Below, piece by piece: positions 10,204-22,513 of a stretch of DNA of 64,000 bases. The stretch lies in the NCBI RefSeq assembly GCF_000735455.1, contig NZ_JMPS01000008.1:1-64000 (forward strand). Direction: 5' to 3'. Position 1 is the first letter of the stretch; each line of letters opens with the position of its first letter. A program made the translations under genes and the position numbers. Below the pieces are notes generated by a model. It did no database searches. It was given only the letters and a program-made list of their open reading frames with translations, and had not been told where the DNA came from. Source of the stretch: Yokenella regensburgei ATCC 49455. Lineage in GTDB: Bacteria; Pseudomonadota; Gammaproteobacteria; Enterobacterales; Enterobacteriaceae.

Positions 10204-10824
10204 ATGAAGTTTACGGTAGCGTTGACCGGCGGCATCGGGAGTGGCAAAAGCACCGTTGCAGAGGCATTTTCTCGCCTTGGGGTTAACGTCATTGATGCAG
10301 ATGTGATCGCGCGCAAAGTTGTTGAGACCGGAACACCGGCTCTAAATGCCATTGCCGCACATTTTGGCCCACAGATGCTGACCACGGAAGGCGACCTGAA
10401 CCGACGTTCGTTACGCGAGCGAGTTTTTGCACACCCTGAAGATAAAGCCTGGCTCAATGCGCTCCTGCATCCGCTCATCCAGCAGGAGACCCACCGCCAG
10501 ATGCGCGAGGCCACCTCGCCTTATGTCCTCTGGGTGGTTCCACTGTTTGTTGAAAATCAGCTATTTGCCCAGGCAGATCGTGTTCTCGTGGTCGATGTTC
10601 CCCGCGAAACACAAATTTTCCGCACCATGCAACGCGACAACGTGTCGCGAGAGCATGCGGAGCATATTCTTGCCGCCCAGGCGACGCGTGAAGCGCGACT
10701 TGCCGCCGCGGACGACATTATTGATAACAACGGCGCACCAGATGCTATCGTATCGGATGTTGCTCGCCTGCACGCGCAGTATTTGCAGTTTGCCGCGCAG
10801 GCTGTTTCACAGGAAAAATCGTAA
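10204..10824 (+). CDS. coaE: Dephospho-CoA kinase CoaE
   Basis: This is the last enzyme of coenzyme A synthesis, phosphorylating the ribose 3'-hydroxyl of dephospho-CoA with ATP. The 206 residues equal the E. coli length. The P-loop GGIGSGKST is at 9-17, followed by the conserved DADVIARK segment near 33-40. An AGGAACGAG ribosome-binding region precedes the ATG. It starts the coaE-zapD-yacG operon; its TAATG stop overlaps the zapD start. Confidence 0.97.
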   Translation: MKFTVALTGGIGSGKSTVAEAFSRLGVNVIDADVIARKVVETGTPALNAIAAHFGPQMLTTEGDLNRRSLRERVFAHPEDKAWLNALLHPLIQQETHRQMREATSPYVLWVVPLFVENQLFAQADRVLVVDVPRETQIFRTMQRDNVSREHAEHILAAQATREARLAAADDIIDNNGAPDAIVSDVARLHAQYLQFAAQAVSQEKS

Positions 10825-11567
10825 TGCACACCCACATCCTTTTTGAGCACCCGCTTAACGAAAAAATGCGTACCTGGCTGCGTATTGAATTTTTAATCCA
10901 GCAGCTCAGCGCCCGATTGCCCATCAGCGATCATGCCAGCGCCCTGCATTTCTTCCGCAATATCGGCGACTTAATGGATGTGTTCGAGCGCGGCGAAGTG
11001 CGCACCGAGCTGCTCAAAGAACTGGAGCGTCAACAGCGTAAACTGCAGGCGTGGATGGAGGTCCCGGGCGTAGATCAGAGCCGCATTGACTCACTGCGCC
11101 AGCAGTTGAAAAGCAGCGGCAGCATCCTGATGTCTGCACCACGCATTGGGCAGGTACTGCGTGAAGATCGCCTGATTGGCCTGGTGCGCCAGCGCCTGAG
11201 TATTCCGGGCGGCTGCTGCAGTTTTGATTTGCCGACCCTGCATATCTGGTTACATGCGCCTCAGGATCAGCGTGACGCCCAAATTCAGGAGTGGATCGAC
11301 AGCCTCTATCCGCTTAATCAGGCCCTGGTCCTGATCCTTGATTTAATTCGTAACTCCGCGCCGTTCCGTAAACAAACCAGCCTTAATGGTTTCTTCCAGG
11401 ACAACGGTGACGATGCCGATCTCCTGCGTTTACAGCTGGCGCTGGATGAACAGCTTTATCCGCAAATCTCCGGCCATAAGAGCCGCTTTGCCATCCGTTT
11501 TATGCCACTCGATAGCGAAAACGGTATTGTGCCTGAACGTCTGGATTTTGAACTGGCTTGTTGTTAA
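10824..11567 (+). CDS. zapD: Cell division protein ZapD (FtsZ bundling factor)
   Basis: This 247-residue cytoplasmic protein bundles FtsZ filaments by binding the FtsZ C-terminal tail. It aligns end to end with E. coli ZapD (YacF). The N-terminus [20 protein letters not shown] is the conserved helical domain, and the beta-rich half follows after about residue 115. It overlaps coaE by one base and precedes yacG by 9 bases. Its partner ftsZ is about 5 kb away on the other strand. Confidence 0.96.
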   Translation: MHTHILFEHPLNEKMRTWLRIEFLIQQLSARLPISDHASALHFFRNIGDLMDVFERGEVRTELLKELERQQRKLQAWMEVPGVDQSRIDSLRQQLKSSGSILMSAPRIGQVLREDRLIGLVRQRLSIPGGCCSFDLPTLHIWLHAPQDQRDAQIQEWIDSLYPLNQALVLILDLIRNSAPFRKQTSLNGFFQDNGDDADLLRLQLALDEQLYPQISGHKSRFAIRFMPLDSENGIVPERLDFELACC

Positions 11568-11576
11568 GGAGTGAAC

Positions 11577-11771
11577 ATGTCTGAAGAGACAACGGTGAAT
11601 TGCCCGACCTGCGGGAAAGTGGTTATCTGGAATGAACAGAGCGTGTTCCGCCCCTTCTGTTGTAAACGCTGCCAGCTCATAGATTTAGGCGAATGGGCTG
11701 CAGAAGAGAAAAGGATCCCCAGCAACGGGGATCTTTCTGATAGCGATGACTGGAGCGAAGAGCCGCTTTAA
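11577..11771 (+). CDS. yacG: DNA gyrase inhibitor YacG (zinc-binding)
   Basis: This 64-residue zinc protein has a four-cysteine site (CPTCGK and CCKRCQLID) and an acidic C-terminal tail (DDWSEEPL), matching E. coli YacG, which binds the GyrB C-terminal region and inhibits supercoiling. I chose the ATG at 11577; a GTG six bases upstream is too near the AAGGAG. The stop lies within a 4-base overlap with the convergent mutT stop. Confidence 0.95.
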   Translation: MSEETTVNCPTCGKVVIWNEQSVFRPFCCKRCQLIDLGEWAAEEKRIPSNGDLSDSDDWSEEPL

Positions 11772-12160
11772 GCTTCAGCGATAAGCTTCGCGATCACCGG
11801 TTCGTTGGCAGGCGGAAATGCGTCTGCCAACAGATCCTTCTGCGCAATCCAGCGCCCCGGCTGGCCCTCTTTGCCCCACGGTTCCCCTTCCCAGCTTTCG
11901 ACCAGCCAGAACCACAGCGTGACGTGTCTGTCTGGGAACTGGTATTCCAGTTTGTCGAACAACGTCGCGCTATGGGCAGTAATACCGACTTCTTCCTGCA
12001 GTTCGCGCACCATCGCCTGTTCCGGGGTCTCACTCTCTTCAATCTTGCCGCCCGGAAACTCAAGCTTATTCGCCATATGAGCATCAGCTGCGCGCTGGGT
12101 GATAAAGATCTCGCCCTGCGAATTGCGAATGATCCCGACGGCGATATTCAGTATTTTCAT
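11768..12160 (-). CDS. mutT: 8-oxo-dGTP diphosphatase MutT
   Basis: This Nudix hydrolase removes 8-oxo-dGTP from the nucleotide pool and so prevents AT-to-CG transversions. The 130 residues are one longer than I recall for E. coli. The Nudix box runs from Gly37 through REL, with EEVG completing GX5EX7REUXEEXGU. The gene follows secA on the same strand but is separated from it by a strong intrinsic terminator, so it may depend on read-through or a promoter at the end of secA. Confidence 0.97.
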   Translation of the reverse strand: MKILNIAVGIIRNSQGEIFITQRAADAHMANKLEFPGGKIEESETPEQAMVRELQEEVGITAHSATLFDKLEYQFPDRHVTLWFWLVESWEGEPWGKEGQPGRWIAQKDLLADAFPPANEPVIAKLIAEA

Positions 12161-12174
12161 TATCTTACTCCCAT

Positions 12175-12202
12175 AAAAAAGGCGCAGATTTCTGCGCCTT
12201 TT
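12175..12202 (-). terminator. Intrinsic terminator after secA
   Basis: An 8-bp GC-rich stem (ggcgcaga, 12181-12188, with 12191-12198) is flanked by six A on one side and four T on the other. It can work on the minus strand after secA with a T6 tail and weakly on the plus strand. It lies 20 bases beyond the secA stop. Confidence 0.85.
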
Positions 12203-12218
12203 GAAGTTTCTCAGAACC

Positions 12219-14924
12219 TTAGCTCAGACGGCCGTGGCACTGTTTGTATTTTTTACCCGAACCGCAAGGGCAGGGATCGTTACGACCCACTTTGCGCTCA
12301 CCGGTCTGGGCAGCCAGCGATTCTGCGGCAGCGCTATCATCGCTCTGATGGCTCAGTTGCTGCATCTGTGCAAGACGCTCGGCTTCTTCACGACGCTGTT
12401 GCTCCATCGCTTCAACCTCTTCCGGCATGCGAACCTGAACCTTGCTCAGGGTGCTGATGACTTCGTACTTCAGAGACTCAAGCATGGAAGCAAACATCGA
12501 GAACGACTCACGCTTGTACTCCTGCTTCGGATCTTTCTGCGCATAACCACGCAGGTGGATACCCTGACGCAGGTAGTCCATCGCTGCCAGGTGCTCTTTC
12601 CACAGGGAATCCAGCGTCTGCAGCATCACGCCTTTTTCGAAGTGACGCATCATCTCTGCACCAACAACTTCTTCTTTACGCTGATAGGTATCTACCGCGC
12701 TCTGCAGAATACGTTCACGCAGGGTTTCTTCGTGCAGTTCCGGCTCTTTATCCAGCCATTCAGAGATTGGCAGATCGAGGTCGAAATCATTTTTCAGGCG
12801 TTCCTGCAGGCCCGGGACATCCCACATTTCTTCCAGAGACTGCGGCGGAATATGCGCATCAATGGTCACTTTAAACACGTCTTCGCGGATGCTATTGATG
12901 GTTTCGCTTACGTCAGACACGTCCAGCAGTTCGTTACGCTGGGAGTAAATCGCGCGACGCTGATCGTTAGCGACATCATCATATTCCAGCAGCTGCTTAC
13001 GGATATCGAAGTTACGGCTTTCCACTTTGCGCTGAGCGTTAGCGATGGCTTTAGTCACCCACGGGTGCTCGATGGCCTCGCCCGGCTTCATCCCCAGTTT
13101 ACGCATCATGCCAGACACACGGTCAGAGGCGAAGATACGCATCAGGGCATCTTCCATCGACAGATAGAAGCGTGAAGAACCGGCATCACCCTGACGACCG
13201 GAACGGCCGCGCAGCTGGTTATCGATACGACGTGATTCGTGGCGTTCAGTACCGATGATGTGCAGGCCGCCCGCCGCCAGTACCGCTTCATGACGAACCT
13301 GCCAGTCAGCTTTAATCTGAGCTATCTGTTCCGGAGTTGGGTCTTCCAGCTGAGCAACTTCTGCCTGCCAGCTACCGCCCAGCACGATGTCGGTACCACG
13401 ACCGGCCATGTTAGTCGCGATGGTCACCGTAGACGGGTAACCCGCCTGAGCAACGATATCCGCTTCACTGGCGTGGAACTTGGCGTTCAGTACGTTGTGC
13501 TTGATGCCCGCTTTAGTCAGTTCGTGAGACACCACTTCTGATTTTTCAATGGAGATAGTACCCACCAGTACCGGCTGGCCTTTTGCGGTACGCTCCTTGA
13601 TGTCTTCGATGATAGCCTGGATTTTTTCCGCTTCGGTCATGTAGACCAGATCCGCCATATCTTTACGGATCATCGGACGGTTGGTCGGTACAACGACGGT
13701 ATCGAGCTTATAGATGGAGCTGAATTCAAACGCTTCGGTATCTGCGGTACCGGTCATCCCCGCCAGCTTCTCGTACAGACGGAAGTAGTTCTGGAAGGTG
13801 ATAGAGGCCAGCGTCTGGTTTTCGTTCTGAATATCCACGCCTTCTTTGGCTTCAACCGCCTGGTGCAGACCGTCGGACCAGCGACGCCCCTGCATGGTAC
13901 GACCGGTGTGCTCATCAACGATGATAACTTCACCGTCTTTGACGATGTAGTCAACGTCACGGGTGAACAGCGCGTGGGCGCGCAGCGCGGCTGTCACGTG
14001 GTGCATCAGCATAATGTTAGTCGGGGAATACAGTGACTCACCCTCTTCCATAATGCCCTGGTTCACCAGCAGTTCTTCGATCAGCACCAGACCACGTTCG
14101 GTCAGGTTAACCTGACGGGATTTCTCATCAACGGAGAAGTGGCCTTCACCCTGGAAGGTTTCTGAGTCTTCTTTCTCCTGACGGACCAGGTGCGGAATGA
14201 TTTTGTTGACCTTGCGGTACAGCTCGGAGCTGTCTTCCGCCGGGCCGGAAATAATTAGCGGAGTACGGGCTTCATCGATAAGGATGGAGTCAACCTCATC
14301 CACCAGCGCGTAGTGCAGTTTACGCTGAACGCGCTCTTCCGGGCTGAACGCCATGTTGTCACGCAGGTAGTCAAAACCGTATTCGTTGTTGGTACCGTAG
14401 GTGATATCAGCGTTGTAAGCTTCGCGTTTAGCCGGAGCCGGCAGGCCGGACATGTTGATACCCACGGTCATACCGAGGAATTCAAACAGCGGGCGGTTGT
14501 TTTCGGCGTCACGCTGGGCCAGATAGTCGTTGACCGTGACCACGTGAACCCCTTTACCGGACAGGGCGTTCAGGTATGCCGGAAGCGTTGCGGTCAGGGT
14601 TTTACCTTCACCGGTACGCATTTCCGCGATACAGCGGTCGTTCAGCACCATACCGCCCAGCAGCTGGACGTCAAAGTGACGCATACCAAAGACGCGCTTA
14701 CTGGCTTCACGAACCACGGCAAAGGCTTCCGGGATCAGGCTTTCAATGCTTTCGCCTTTTTCAAGACGCGCGCGAAACTCAGCGGTTTTCGCCTTCAGTT
14801 CTTCATCAGAGAGCTTTTCCAGCTCAGGTTCCATGGCATTGATCTGAGCAACGGTCTTGCGCATACGGCGCAGAGTACGATCGTTACGGCTACCGAAAAC
14901 TTTAGTTAACAATTTGATTAGCAT
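12219..14924 (-). CDS. secA: Preprotein translocase ATPase SecA
   Basis: SecA is the motor ATPase that pushes unfolded preproteins through SecYEG. The 901 residues match the family. Motifs include the Walker A region MRTGEGKT near residue 102, [12 protein letters not shown] near 209, and the C-terminal zinc-binding segment [13 protein letters not shown] that binds SecB and phospholipid. It lies 58 bases downstream of secM on the same transcript. In E. coli, SecM arrest opens the secA ribosome-binding site, and the same arrangement is kept here. Confidence 0.99.
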   Translation of the reverse strand: MLIKLLTKVFGSRNDRTLRRMRKTVAQINAMEPELEKLSDEELKAKTAEFRARLEKGESIESLIPEAFAVVREASKRVFGMRHFDVQLLGGMVLNDRCIAEMRTGEGKTLTATLPAYLNALSGKGVHVVTVNDYLAQRDAENNRPLFEFLGMTVGINMSGLPAPAKREAYNADITYGTNNEYGFDYLRDNMAFSPEERVQRKLHYALVDEVDSILIDEARTPLIISGPAEDSSELYRKVNKIIPHLVRQEKEDSETFQGEGHFSVDEKSRQVNLTERGLVLIEELLVNQGIMEEGESLYSPTNIMLMHHVTAALRAHALFTRDVDYIVKDGEVIIVDEHTGRTMQGRRWSDGLHQAVEAKEGVDIQNENQTLASITFQNYFRLYEKLAGMTGTADTEAFEFSSIYKLDTVVVPTNRPMIRKDMADLVYMTEAEKIQAIIEDIKERTAKGQPVLVGTISIEKSEVVSHELTKAGIKHNVLNAKFHASEADIVAQAGYPSTVTIATNMAGRGTDIVLGGSWQAEVAQLEDPTPEQIAQIKADWQVRHEAVLAAGGLHIIGTERHESRRIDNQLRGRSGRQGDAGSSRFYLSMEDALMRIFASDRVSGMMRKLGMKPGEAIEHPWVTKAIANAQRKVESRNFDIRKQLLEYDDVANDQRRAIYSQRNELLDVSDVSETINSIREDVFKVTIDAHIPPQSLEEMWDVPGLQERLKNDFDLDLPISEWLDKEPELHEETLRERILQSAVDTYQRKEEVVGAEMMRHFEKGVMLQTLDSLWKEHLAAMDYLRQGIHLRGYAQKDPKQEYKRESFSMFASMLESLKYEVISTLSKVQVRMPEEVEAMEQQRREEAERLAQMQQLSHQSDDSAAAESLAAQTGERKVGRNDPCPCGSGKKYKQCHGRLS

Positions 14925-14982
14925 AATAAAATCTCAAACGCCCCGCTTAGCGGAGTCAAAAATTAGTTGAAGGTGGTATTTT

Positions 14983-15489
14983 TCAGCTAAGGCGTTGAGG
15001 GCCGGCGCGGATCCCCTGCACCTGGCTCAGCCAGGCGGAGATGCTAAACGCGGCATGCGGAATAAATTCGTGGTAAGCGGTCTGTTTGACCAGAACCGGT
15101 GGCTGACTTTCGAGGGTCAGCAAAGCACTCAGCGTATCAATTAACGCCAGATGCTGGGCCTGCTGCAGCGGAGAGGTTTCTTCGGCAACCGGCAGAACCT
15201 GTGGCGCCATCGCGAAAGAGAGATGGCGAATAACCGTGCGAATGGCATGCTGATGCCAGTAGTCTACGGTGAAATTAGGACGGCGATTAGCCTCCAGCAG
15301 AGCAAGCTGGGTGAAATTGACCCGGGCTGTGGTCGCGTGATTAGTGGTCGTCGTTTTCGGCGGCGCAACGGTTTCTGCGTTCGCGCAGATTGCGGGCAGA
15401 CCAAAGCTCGCCGCGACCATCCCCAACAGGAGATGCGGCCAGAAGTACCGTCTACCAAACTGTCGCCAACGCGTCAGTATTCCGTTCAC
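14983..15489 (-). CDS. secM: SecA regulator SecM (translation arrest peptide)
   Basis: SecM is a short exported protein whose nascent chain stalls the ribosome until SecA pulls it, which raises secA translation. The protein has 168 residues (170 in E. coli), a long signal peptide (hydrophobic stretch near residues 18-37, then CANA), and begins with GTG at 15489, as I recall for E. coli. The arrest motif at the end is [17 protein letters not shown] (148-164). The key W153, R161 and P164 are kept, but Leu154 replaces the Ile known as I156 in E. coli, and SIS-A replaces STP-V. The function is probably retained. Confidence 0.95.
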   Translation of the reverse strand: MNGILTRWRQFGRRYFWPHLLLGMVAASFGLPAICANAETVAPPKTTTTNHATTARVNFTQLALLEANRRPNFTVDYWHQHAIRTVIRHLSFAMAPQVLPVAEETSPLQQAQHLALIDTLSALLTLESQPPVLVKQTAYHEFIPHAAFSISAWLSQVQGIRAGPQRLS

Positions 15490-15671
15490 GTAATTCGCTA
15501 CCCTTGGGTTAATTAGCGTCGTTTATTTTTCAGCGCACAAATCTTATCACTAATAGCATCGTACAGCAGCAGGAATGACGACCCAAGTCGCATAAAAACG
15601 GTGAATAAATCAGCGATCGCGTTCGTTCAGGAAGTGATAAAAAAAGAAAGGTGAGAGAGTGACTGAAACGT

Positions 15672-15725
15672 CAAAAATAAAAACGACTGGTTCCCTGACC
15701 GGAGAGAGTGCCAGGTTGCCAGTCG
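15672..15725 (-). terminator. Intrinsic terminator after lpxC
   Basis: On the minus strand, arms cgactgg (15719-15725) and ccagtcg (15684-15690) bracket a longer imperfect stem and are followed by the T-rich tract at 15672-15683. It sits 22 bases after the lpxC stop and would end the dcw transcript before secM, whose own promoter must lie in 15490-15671. Confidence 0.75.
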
Positions 15726-15746
15726 AATTTTAGTTCAATGTCAGGC

Positions 15747-16685
<939 letters not shown>

Positions 16686-16764
16686 CTATCCAACCGAAGT
16701 GTACTATACATTCGGTGGGCCAGTTTAGCACAAAGAGCGCAGTTTCCCAAATTCCAGCTAATTC

Positions 16765-17916
16765 TTAATCAGCCTGCTTGCGCAGGAAGGCTGGGATATC
16801 CAGGTAGTCAGGCTCTTTTGCCGTCTGCGGCGTATTGTCGTTAACCACTTTCGCGGCAGGTTTCTGCTCTTGCGTCAGCGGAGCCATACCGTGCTGCTGA
16901 TAACGATCCATCACCGGCTGCTGTGACTGTTTGTTGGTCACCAGGGTAATTTCAGGACGTTTGTCCATGCCAATACCGGTAGCCACTACGGTCACGCGCA
17001 GTTCGTCGTTCATATCCGGGTCCAGAGAGGTACCGATAACCACGGTCGCGTTATCCGATGCGAAGGCACGGATGGTGTTACCCACGGTTTCAAACTCGTC
17101 CAGACGCAGGTCGAAGCCCGCCGTAATGTTGACCAGCACGCCGCGAGCGCCAGAAAGATCGATATCTTCCAGCAGCGGAGAAGAGATAGCCATTTCAGCT
17201 GCTTCTTCTGCACGGTCTTCACCACTGGCCACGCCAGAGCCCATCATCGCATAGCCCATTTCGGACATCACGGTGCGCACGTCAGCAAAGTCGACGTTCA
17301 TCAGACCCGGACGGGTAATCAGCTCGGCGATACCCTGCACCGCACCTTTCAGTACGTCATTCGCCGCGCCAAACGCGTCGAGCAGGGAGATGCCGCGACC
17401 CAGCACTTTCAGCAGCTTGTCGTTTGGAATGGTGATGAGGGAGTCCACGTGCTTGGACAGCTCAGTGATACCCTGCTCCGCGAATGCCATACGCTTCTTG
17501 CCTTCGAAATTGAAAGGCTTAGTCACGACAGCAACAGTCAGGATACCTAAATCTTTTGCGACTTCAGCAACAACCGGCGCAGCACCTGTACCAGTACCAC
17601 CGCCCATACCGGCTGCGATGAATACCATGTCAGCGCCGTCCAGTGCTGCACGCAGCGCTTCACGGTCTTCTTCAGCCGCATTGCGACCCACTTCCGGGTT
17701 AGCACCCGCGCCCAGACCTTTGGTGATACCGCCACCAATCTGAATCGTCTGGCCAACCGCTGTTTTACGCAGCGCCTGAGCGTCGGTGTTAACAGCGAAG
17801 AATTCAACGCCTTCGATGCGCTCGCGCACCATGTGCTCAACGGCATTACCGCCGCCGCCACCGACGCCGATGACTTTAATCACCGCGTCGTTGGTCAGTT
17901 CCATAGGTTCAAACAT
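16765..17916 (-). CDS. ftsZ: Cell division tubulin FtsZ
   Basis: FtsZ is the GTPase that polymerises into the cytokinetic ring. The 383 residues equal the E. coli length. The GTP-binding signature GGGTGTG is at 105-111, the T7 loop with catalytic aspartates follows near 207-213 (NVDFADV), and the conserved C-terminal peptide [11 protein letters not shown] binds FtsA and ZipA. A variable Gln-rich linker lies near 320-365. The start is 63 bases after ftsA. Confidence 0.99.
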   Translation of the reverse strand: MFEPMELTNDAVIKVIGVGGGGGNAVEHMVRERIEGVEFFAVNTDAQALRKTAVGQTIQIGGGITKGLGAGANPEVGRNAAEEDREALRAALDGADMVFIAAGMGGGTGTGAAPVVAEVAKDLGILTVAVVTKPFNFEGKKRMAFAEQGITELSKHVDSLITIPNDKLLKVLGRGISLLDAFGAANDVLKGAVQGIAELITRPGLMNVDFADVRTVMSEMGYAMMGSGVASGEDRAEEAAEMAISSPLLEDIDLSGARGVLVNITAGFDLRLDEFETVGNTIRAFASDNATVVIGTSLDPDMNDELRVTVVATGIGMDKRPEITLVTNKQSQQPVMDRYQQHGMAPLTQEQKPAAKVVNDNTPQTAKEPDYLDIPAFLRKQAD

Positions 17917-17979
17917 AGTTTCTCTCTCCGTTGTGCCTGTCGCCTGAGACCGCTAATTCTCTCCGGTCTCTTTAAAAAA

Positions 17980-19236
17980 TTAAAACTCTTTTCGCAGCCA
18001 CGTGTTCAGTCGCTTGATCCACGACCCAACCGTTACGCGTTTCTCTACTTCTGCTTCACCACTCAGATGAGACTCTTTTCCGTAGTGCAGCAGGCCCACC
18101 GCCGTTGAATAATACGGCTCCTGGGCATAATCCGTTAATCCGGTGATATTCAGCGGCGCGCCAATACGCACCTGGGTGTGGAACACCCGCTGAGCGCAGG
18201 CAGCCAGACCTTCAATCTGTGCCGCACCACCGGTCAGAACAATCCCCGCCGCCAGGTGGTGTTTAACCCCCTGCTGACGCAGCTGTTCCTGCAACTGCAA
18301 AATCTCTTCGTTCACCAGGTTCAACAACTCGGTATAACGAGGTTCAATCACTTCGGCCAGCGTCTGACGCTGCAGGCTGCGCGGCGGGCGTCCACCAACG
18401 CTCGGGACTTCAACGCTTTCGTCTTTCCCGACAATCGAACCTAACGCACAGCCATGACGAACTTTGATGGCTTCGGCATCGCTCGGTGGCGTACCGAAGG
18501 CATAAGCGATATCGCTGGTCACCACGTTCCCCGCGTAAGGGATAACTTTGGTGTGGCGCAGCGCGCCGCCAGTATATACGGCGATGTCCATTGTACCACC
18601 GCCAACATCGACCACACAGACACCCAGCTCACGTTCATCTTCCGTCAGTACGGAGTAGCTGGAAGCCAGACCGGCGAAAATAAGTTGGTCAACTTTCAGA
18701 CCACAACGTTCCACGGCTTTCACAATGTTTTTCGCCATATCATTGTGACATGTGATCAGGTGCACTTTTGCCTGCATACGTACGCCAGATAAGCCCACCG
18801 GGTTTTTAATCCCTTCCTGGTAATCAATGGCGTATTCCTGCGGGATAACGTGAAGGACACGATGCTCATCACGCACGCGCACCGATTTGGCGGTATGCAC
18901 GACGTTCTCAACGTCTTCCTGCGTCACCTCTTCTTCTGAAATCGGTACCATGCCGATTTCATTCTGACAGCTAATATGTTTCCCCGAAAGCGCCAGATAT
19001 ACCGAAGAGATCTGGCAGTCAGCCATCAGCTCGGCCTGGTCGATGGCGCGCTGTACGCATTTCACCACCGACTCTAAGTCATTCACACCGCCTTTATCCA
19101 TCCCGCGAGAGGGGCAGCTTCCCACGCCAATGATATTGACCATACCGTCGGGCAGAACTTCCCCTACTAAAGCGGCAACTTTTGCGGTGCCAATCTCCAG
19201 TCCAACTACCAGTTTTCTGTCCGTCGCCTTGATCAT
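17980..19236 (-). CDS. ftsA: Cell division actin-like protein FtsA
   Basis: FtsA is the actin-like membrane tether of FtsZ. The protein has 418 residues, two fewer than E. coli, with the gap just before the C-terminal amphipathic helix ([18 protein letters not shown]) that anchors it in the inner membrane. The ATPase-fold nucleotide motifs are VGLEIGTAK near residue 10 and [10 protein letters not shown] near 210. It overlaps ftsQ by 4 bases. Confidence 0.98.
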   Translation of the reverse strand: MIKATDRKLVVGLEIGTAKVAALVGEVLPDGMVNIIGVGSCPSRGMDKGGVNDLESVVKCVQRAIDQAELMADCQISSVYLALSGKHISCQNEIGMVPISEEEVTQEDVENVVHTAKSVRVRDEHRVLHVIPQEYAIDYQEGIKNPVGLSGVRMQAKVHLITCHNDMAKNIVKAVERCGLKVDQLIFAGLASSYSVLTEDERELGVCVVDVGGGTMDIAVYTGGALRHTKVIPYAGNVVTSDIAYAFGTPPSDAEAIKVRHGCALGSIVGKDESVEVPSVGGRPPRSLQRQTLAEVIEPRYTELLNLVNEEILQLQEQLRQQGVKHHLAAGIVLTGGAAQIEGLAACAQRVFHTQVRIGAPLNITGLTDYAQEPYYSTAVGLLHYGKESHLSGEAEVEKRVTVGSWIKRLNTWLRKEF

Positions 19237-20069
19237 TGTTGTTTTGCCTGTGCCTGATTCTGTTGTTGATTAGTGTCCTCAACGGGAGCAGGTTCCCAAC
19301 CCACCGCCGCGCCGGAGTCATAGCGCAAATCAACGTAGCTTATCCGTTTCCCATCGGTCTGCGCCTGCTGTTGTAACACCGGATACAGTTCCATAAAGCG
19401 CTGAAGGCGTTTCATCGTGTCGCCACGACCAAGGTTGAGCTTAATATCGTTATTCAGCGTCAACTGCCAGGACCGACGCGCCGTCATTGCGGCAACTTTC
19501 AGCGTGAACTTATCCTTAGCCAGCACTTGCCCCATATCACGGTAACCCTGCAGTACTTCATTTTCACTGCCTTCCGGGCCATAAAGCATGGGCAAGAGTT
19601 GTTTGCTGGTACGATCGGTCGGAACGCTAAAGGCATTGCCCTGCGCATCCACCATGTGTTGATCATTCCAGCGTGCAATAGGCACATATTCAACCAGATG
19701 AATCTTCAATTCGTCCGGCCACTGCTTTCTGACGCTCGCCTGCTTAATCCACGGCAGACGTTCAATCTGGTTCTGGATGATATTGACATCCTGGGTCATA
19801 AAGGTTCCAGGAGACCCCAGCGCCAGAATAGACTGACGAATATCATCATTTCGCGTGTAATGACGCTCACCGGTCACGACCAGCTTCGACAGCGGCAGAC
19901 GCTGCGCATCCTGCATCCAGCCAAGCACCATCCAGCCTGAGGCCAGAATGGTACACAGCACCGCCAGCAGGAAAATAATCCCTGCCAGACGCGCTCCGTT
20001 ATTGCGTCGGGAAGAGACGTAGGTCTCTTCTTCTTCGCGGTTTCGCGTATTCAGCGCAGCCTGCGACAT
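19233..20069 (-). CDS. ftsQ: Cell division protein FtsQ
   Basis: FtsQ is a bitopic divisome protein linking early and late components and binding FtsB and FtsL. The 278 residues have a short cytoplasmic start, one membrane helix at about 27-49, a POTRA domain (near 58-125) and a beta domain. The Gln-rich C-terminal tail ([11 protein letters not shown]) is slightly longer than in E. coli. It starts directly after ddlB and overlaps ftsA. Confidence 0.97.
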   Translation of the reverse strand: MSQAALNTRNREEEETYVSSRRNNGARLAGIIFLLAVLCTILASGWMVLGWMQDAQRLPLSKLVVTGERHYTRNDDIRQSILALGSPGTFMTQDVNIIQNQIERLPWIKQASVRKQWPDELKIHLVEYVPIARWNDQHMVDAQGNAFSVPTDRTSKQLLPMLYGPEGSENEVLQGYRDMGQVLAKDKFTLKVAAMTARRSWQLTLNNDIKLNLGRGDTMKRLQRFMELYPVLQQQAQTDGKRISYVDLRYDSGAAVGWEPAPVEDTNQQQNQAQAKQQ

Positions 20070-20070
20070 A

Positions 20071-20991
20071 TCAACCCGCCAGGTCCAGAATGCGTACTAC
20101 CAGCTGCGAGAAGCTCATCCCCGCCTGACGCGCCGCCATCGGCACCAGGCTATGGCTCGTCATCCCAGGCGAAGTGTTCGCTTCCAGCAAGTAAAACTGG
20201 CCATCATCGTCCAGCATCACGTCAATGCGTCCCCATCCGCGACAGCCAAGAACTTGCCAGGCTTTTGCGACCAGTGACTGCATTTCTGCTTCACGTGCAG
20301 GATCTTCCAGGCCAGGGCAGAAATATTGCGTCTCATCAGAGAGATACTTCGCCTCATAATCATAGAAGGTTCCAGCCACCTGGATACGAATTGACGGTAA
20401 AATTTCTTCGCCAAGCACCGCCACGGTAAATTCCGGACCGCTTAGCCATTTCTCAATTAAAACTTCGTCATCATGCTGAAAAGCCAACGCTAAAGATTCA
20501 GCAAGTTCCGCGCTTTCCAGCACTTTAGACATACCGACGCTGGAACCTTCCCGGCTCGGCTTAACAATCAGTGGCAGGCCGAGTGCTGCAATACGCTGCT
20601 TAGTTTCTGCCGAAAGCCCGGCGTTAAACTCGTTGCGGGTTAATGCCACCCACGGCGCGACCGGTAGACCAGCGCCTGACCACAGGAGCTTACTACGCAC
20701 TTTATCCATTGAAATCGCGGACGCCATCACGCCGCTGCCGGTGTAAGGCATGCCAATAAGTTCCAGCAATCCTTGCAACGTGCCATCTTCACCGCCACGG
20801 CCGTGAAGTGCAATAAACACTTTCTGAAAGCCCATGCCTGACAGCTGGGTAACATCCACTTCACTGGGATCTACCGGGTGCGCATCGACACCCGCTTCAC
20901 GCAGGCCGGCTAAAACCGCTGCCCCTGAATTGAGCGAAACATCGCGTTCAGCAGAAGTGCCGCCAAGCAGGACGGCGATTTTATCAGCCAT
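20071..20991 (-). CDS. ddlB: D-alanine--D-alanine ligase B
   Basis: This ATP-grasp enzyme makes D-Ala-D-Ala for the peptidoglycan stem peptide. With the ATG at 20991 ([11 protein letters not shown]) it has 306 residues, the E. coli length; an ATG nine bases upstream is possible. Conserved parts include [12 protein letters not shown] near 63-74, the SREGSSVG loop near 147-154 and the metal-binding [10 protein letters not shown] near 272-281. It overlaps the end of murC by 8 bases. Confidence 0.97.
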   Translation of the reverse strand: MADKIAVLLGGTSAERDVSLNSGAAVLAGLREAGVDAHPVDPSEVDVTQLSGMGFQKVFIALHGRGGEDGTLQGLLELIGMPYTGSGVMASAISMDKVRSKLLWSGAGLPVAPWVALTRNEFNAGLSAETKQRIAALGLPLIVKPSREGSSVGMSKVLESAELAESLALAFQHDDEVLIEKWLSGPEFTVAVLGEEILPSIRIQVAGTFYDYEAKYLSDETQYFCPGLEDPAREAEMQSLVAKAWQVLGCRGWGRIDVMLDDDGQFYLLEANTSPGMTSHSLVPMAARQAGMSFSQLVVRILDLAG

Positions 20992-22456
20992 GTCGCTCAT
21001 CCTCGCTCTGCGGTTTCAGTTTGATTTCGGCCAGATTACGCGCGATTTTGCCGATATTACCGGCGCCCTGCACCAGAATCAGGTCATTGCCGGTGAGAAC
21101 CGGGGCGAGCATCTCCGCCACCTGGGCGGCATCAGAAACCAGAATCGGGTCTACTTTGCCGCGGCCACGAATGGTGCGGCACAGCGAACGGCTGTCAGCC
21201 CCCGGGATCGGCGCTTCACCGGCGGCATAAACATCCAGCATCAGCAGCGAATCGACCTGGGTCAGCACGTTAGCAAAGTCATCGTACAGGTCACGGGTAC
21301 GGGTAAAGCGGTGCGGCTGGAACAGCATGACCAGATTTTTGTCCGGCCAGCCTGCGCGGGCCGCTTTAATCGTGGCATCCACTTCCGTAGGGTGATGGCC
21401 GTAATCGTCCACCAGCATCGCGGTACCGCTCTTGCCGTTCACTTCCTGCAGCGGGAATTCACCCAGGAAGTCGAAGCGACGACCGGTACCCTGGAAGCTC
21501 GCCAGCGCGCGCAGAATCGCCTCGTCATCGATACCTTCTTCAGTGGCAACAGCCACTGCCGCCGCCGCGTTTAAGGCGTTATGACGGCCAGGTGCGTTCA
21601 GCATCACGCGCAGCGCGTCTCTCTCGTGACGCACGAGGGTGAAGTGCACCTGCGCGCCAATCTGCTGATAATCTTCAACGCGCACGTCGGCGTCGTCGCT
21701 GAAACCATAGGTAGTCACCTGACGACCAACGCGCGGCTGCAGTTCGCGGATAACAGGATCATCGATACACATCACCGCACGGCCATAGAACGGCAGGTTG
21801 TGCAGGAAGTTAATAAAGGTCTGCTTCAGATTCTCGAAGTCGCCCTGGTAGGTATCCATGTGATCGGCTTCGATGTTGGTCACGATAGCGACCATCGGCT
21901 GCAGATGCAGGAAAGACGCATCGCTCTCGTCGGCTTCTGCAATCAGATACCGGCTGCTGCCAAGGCGCGCGTGCACGCCTGCGGCTTTTACCAGGCCACC
22001 GTTAACGAAGGTTGGGTCGAGGCCCGCTTCGGCATAAATGCTCGATACCATCGCCGTGGTCGTGGTTTTACCATGAGTACCGGCAATCGCAATGCCATGA
22101 CGGAAGCGCATCAGCTCAGCCAGCATCTCCGCACGGCGGATAACCGGAATACGCGCTTCGTGTGCCGCCACAATCTCCGGATTGTCGGCAGAAATAGCCG
22201 TAGAAACCACAACAACGCTCGCATCACGCACGTTTTCCGGGCGATGGTTGAAATAGATGGTCGCACCCAGCGCAGTCAGTTGCTGCGTGACCGGGTTTGG
22301 CGCCAAATCGGAACCGCTAATCTGATACCCTTCGTTCGCCAGCACTTCGGCAATACCACCCATGCCAGCACCACCGATGCCAACAAAGTGAATGTGCCGG
22401 ACGCGACGCATCTCGGGTACGATAGAACGCAGTTTCGCCAGTTGTTGTGTATTCAT
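20984..22456 (-). CDS. murC: UDP-N-acetylmuramate--L-alanine ligase MurC
   Basis: MurC adds the first residue, L-alanine, to UDP-MurNAc. The 490 residues are about the E. coli length. A Rossmann-type glycine-rich start (GIGGAGMGG, 27-35) and the Mur ligase P-loop GTHGKTT (126-132) are visible. It lies 57 bases after murG and overlaps ddlB. Confidence 0.98.
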   Translation of the reverse strand: MNTQQLAKLRSIVPEMRRVRHIHFVGIGGAGMGGIAEVLANEGYQISGSDLAPNPVTQQLTALGATIYFNHRPENVRDASVVVVSTAISADNPEIVAAHEARIPVIRRAEMLAELMRFRHGIAIAGTHGKTTTTAMVSSIYAEAGLDPTFVNGGLVKAAGVHARLGSSRYLIAEADESDASFLHLQPMVAIVTNIEADHMDTYQGDFENLKQTFINFLHNLPFYGRAVMCIDDPVIRELQPRVGRQVTTYGFSDDADVRVEDYQQIGAQVHFTLVRHERDALRVMLNAPGRHNALNAAAAVAVATEEGIDDEAILRALASFQGTGRRFDFLGEFPLQEVNGKSGTAMLVDDYGHHPTEVDATIKAARAGWPDKNLVMLFQPHRFTRTRDLYDDFANVLTQVDSLLMLDVYAAGEAPIPGADSRSLCRTIRGRGKVDPILVSDAAQVAEMLAPVLTGNDLILVQGAGNIGKIARNLAEIKLKPQSEDERHG

Positions 22457-22513
22457 TCTTTAAACGCCATCAACTACTTAAAAATTCGTGCAACGCAAAA
22501 CGCGCTGCGAGGG

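Noticed and set aside
12201-13175. 324-codon plus-strand frame opposite secA
   Set aside because: SecA is a full-length match; the frame is a shadow.
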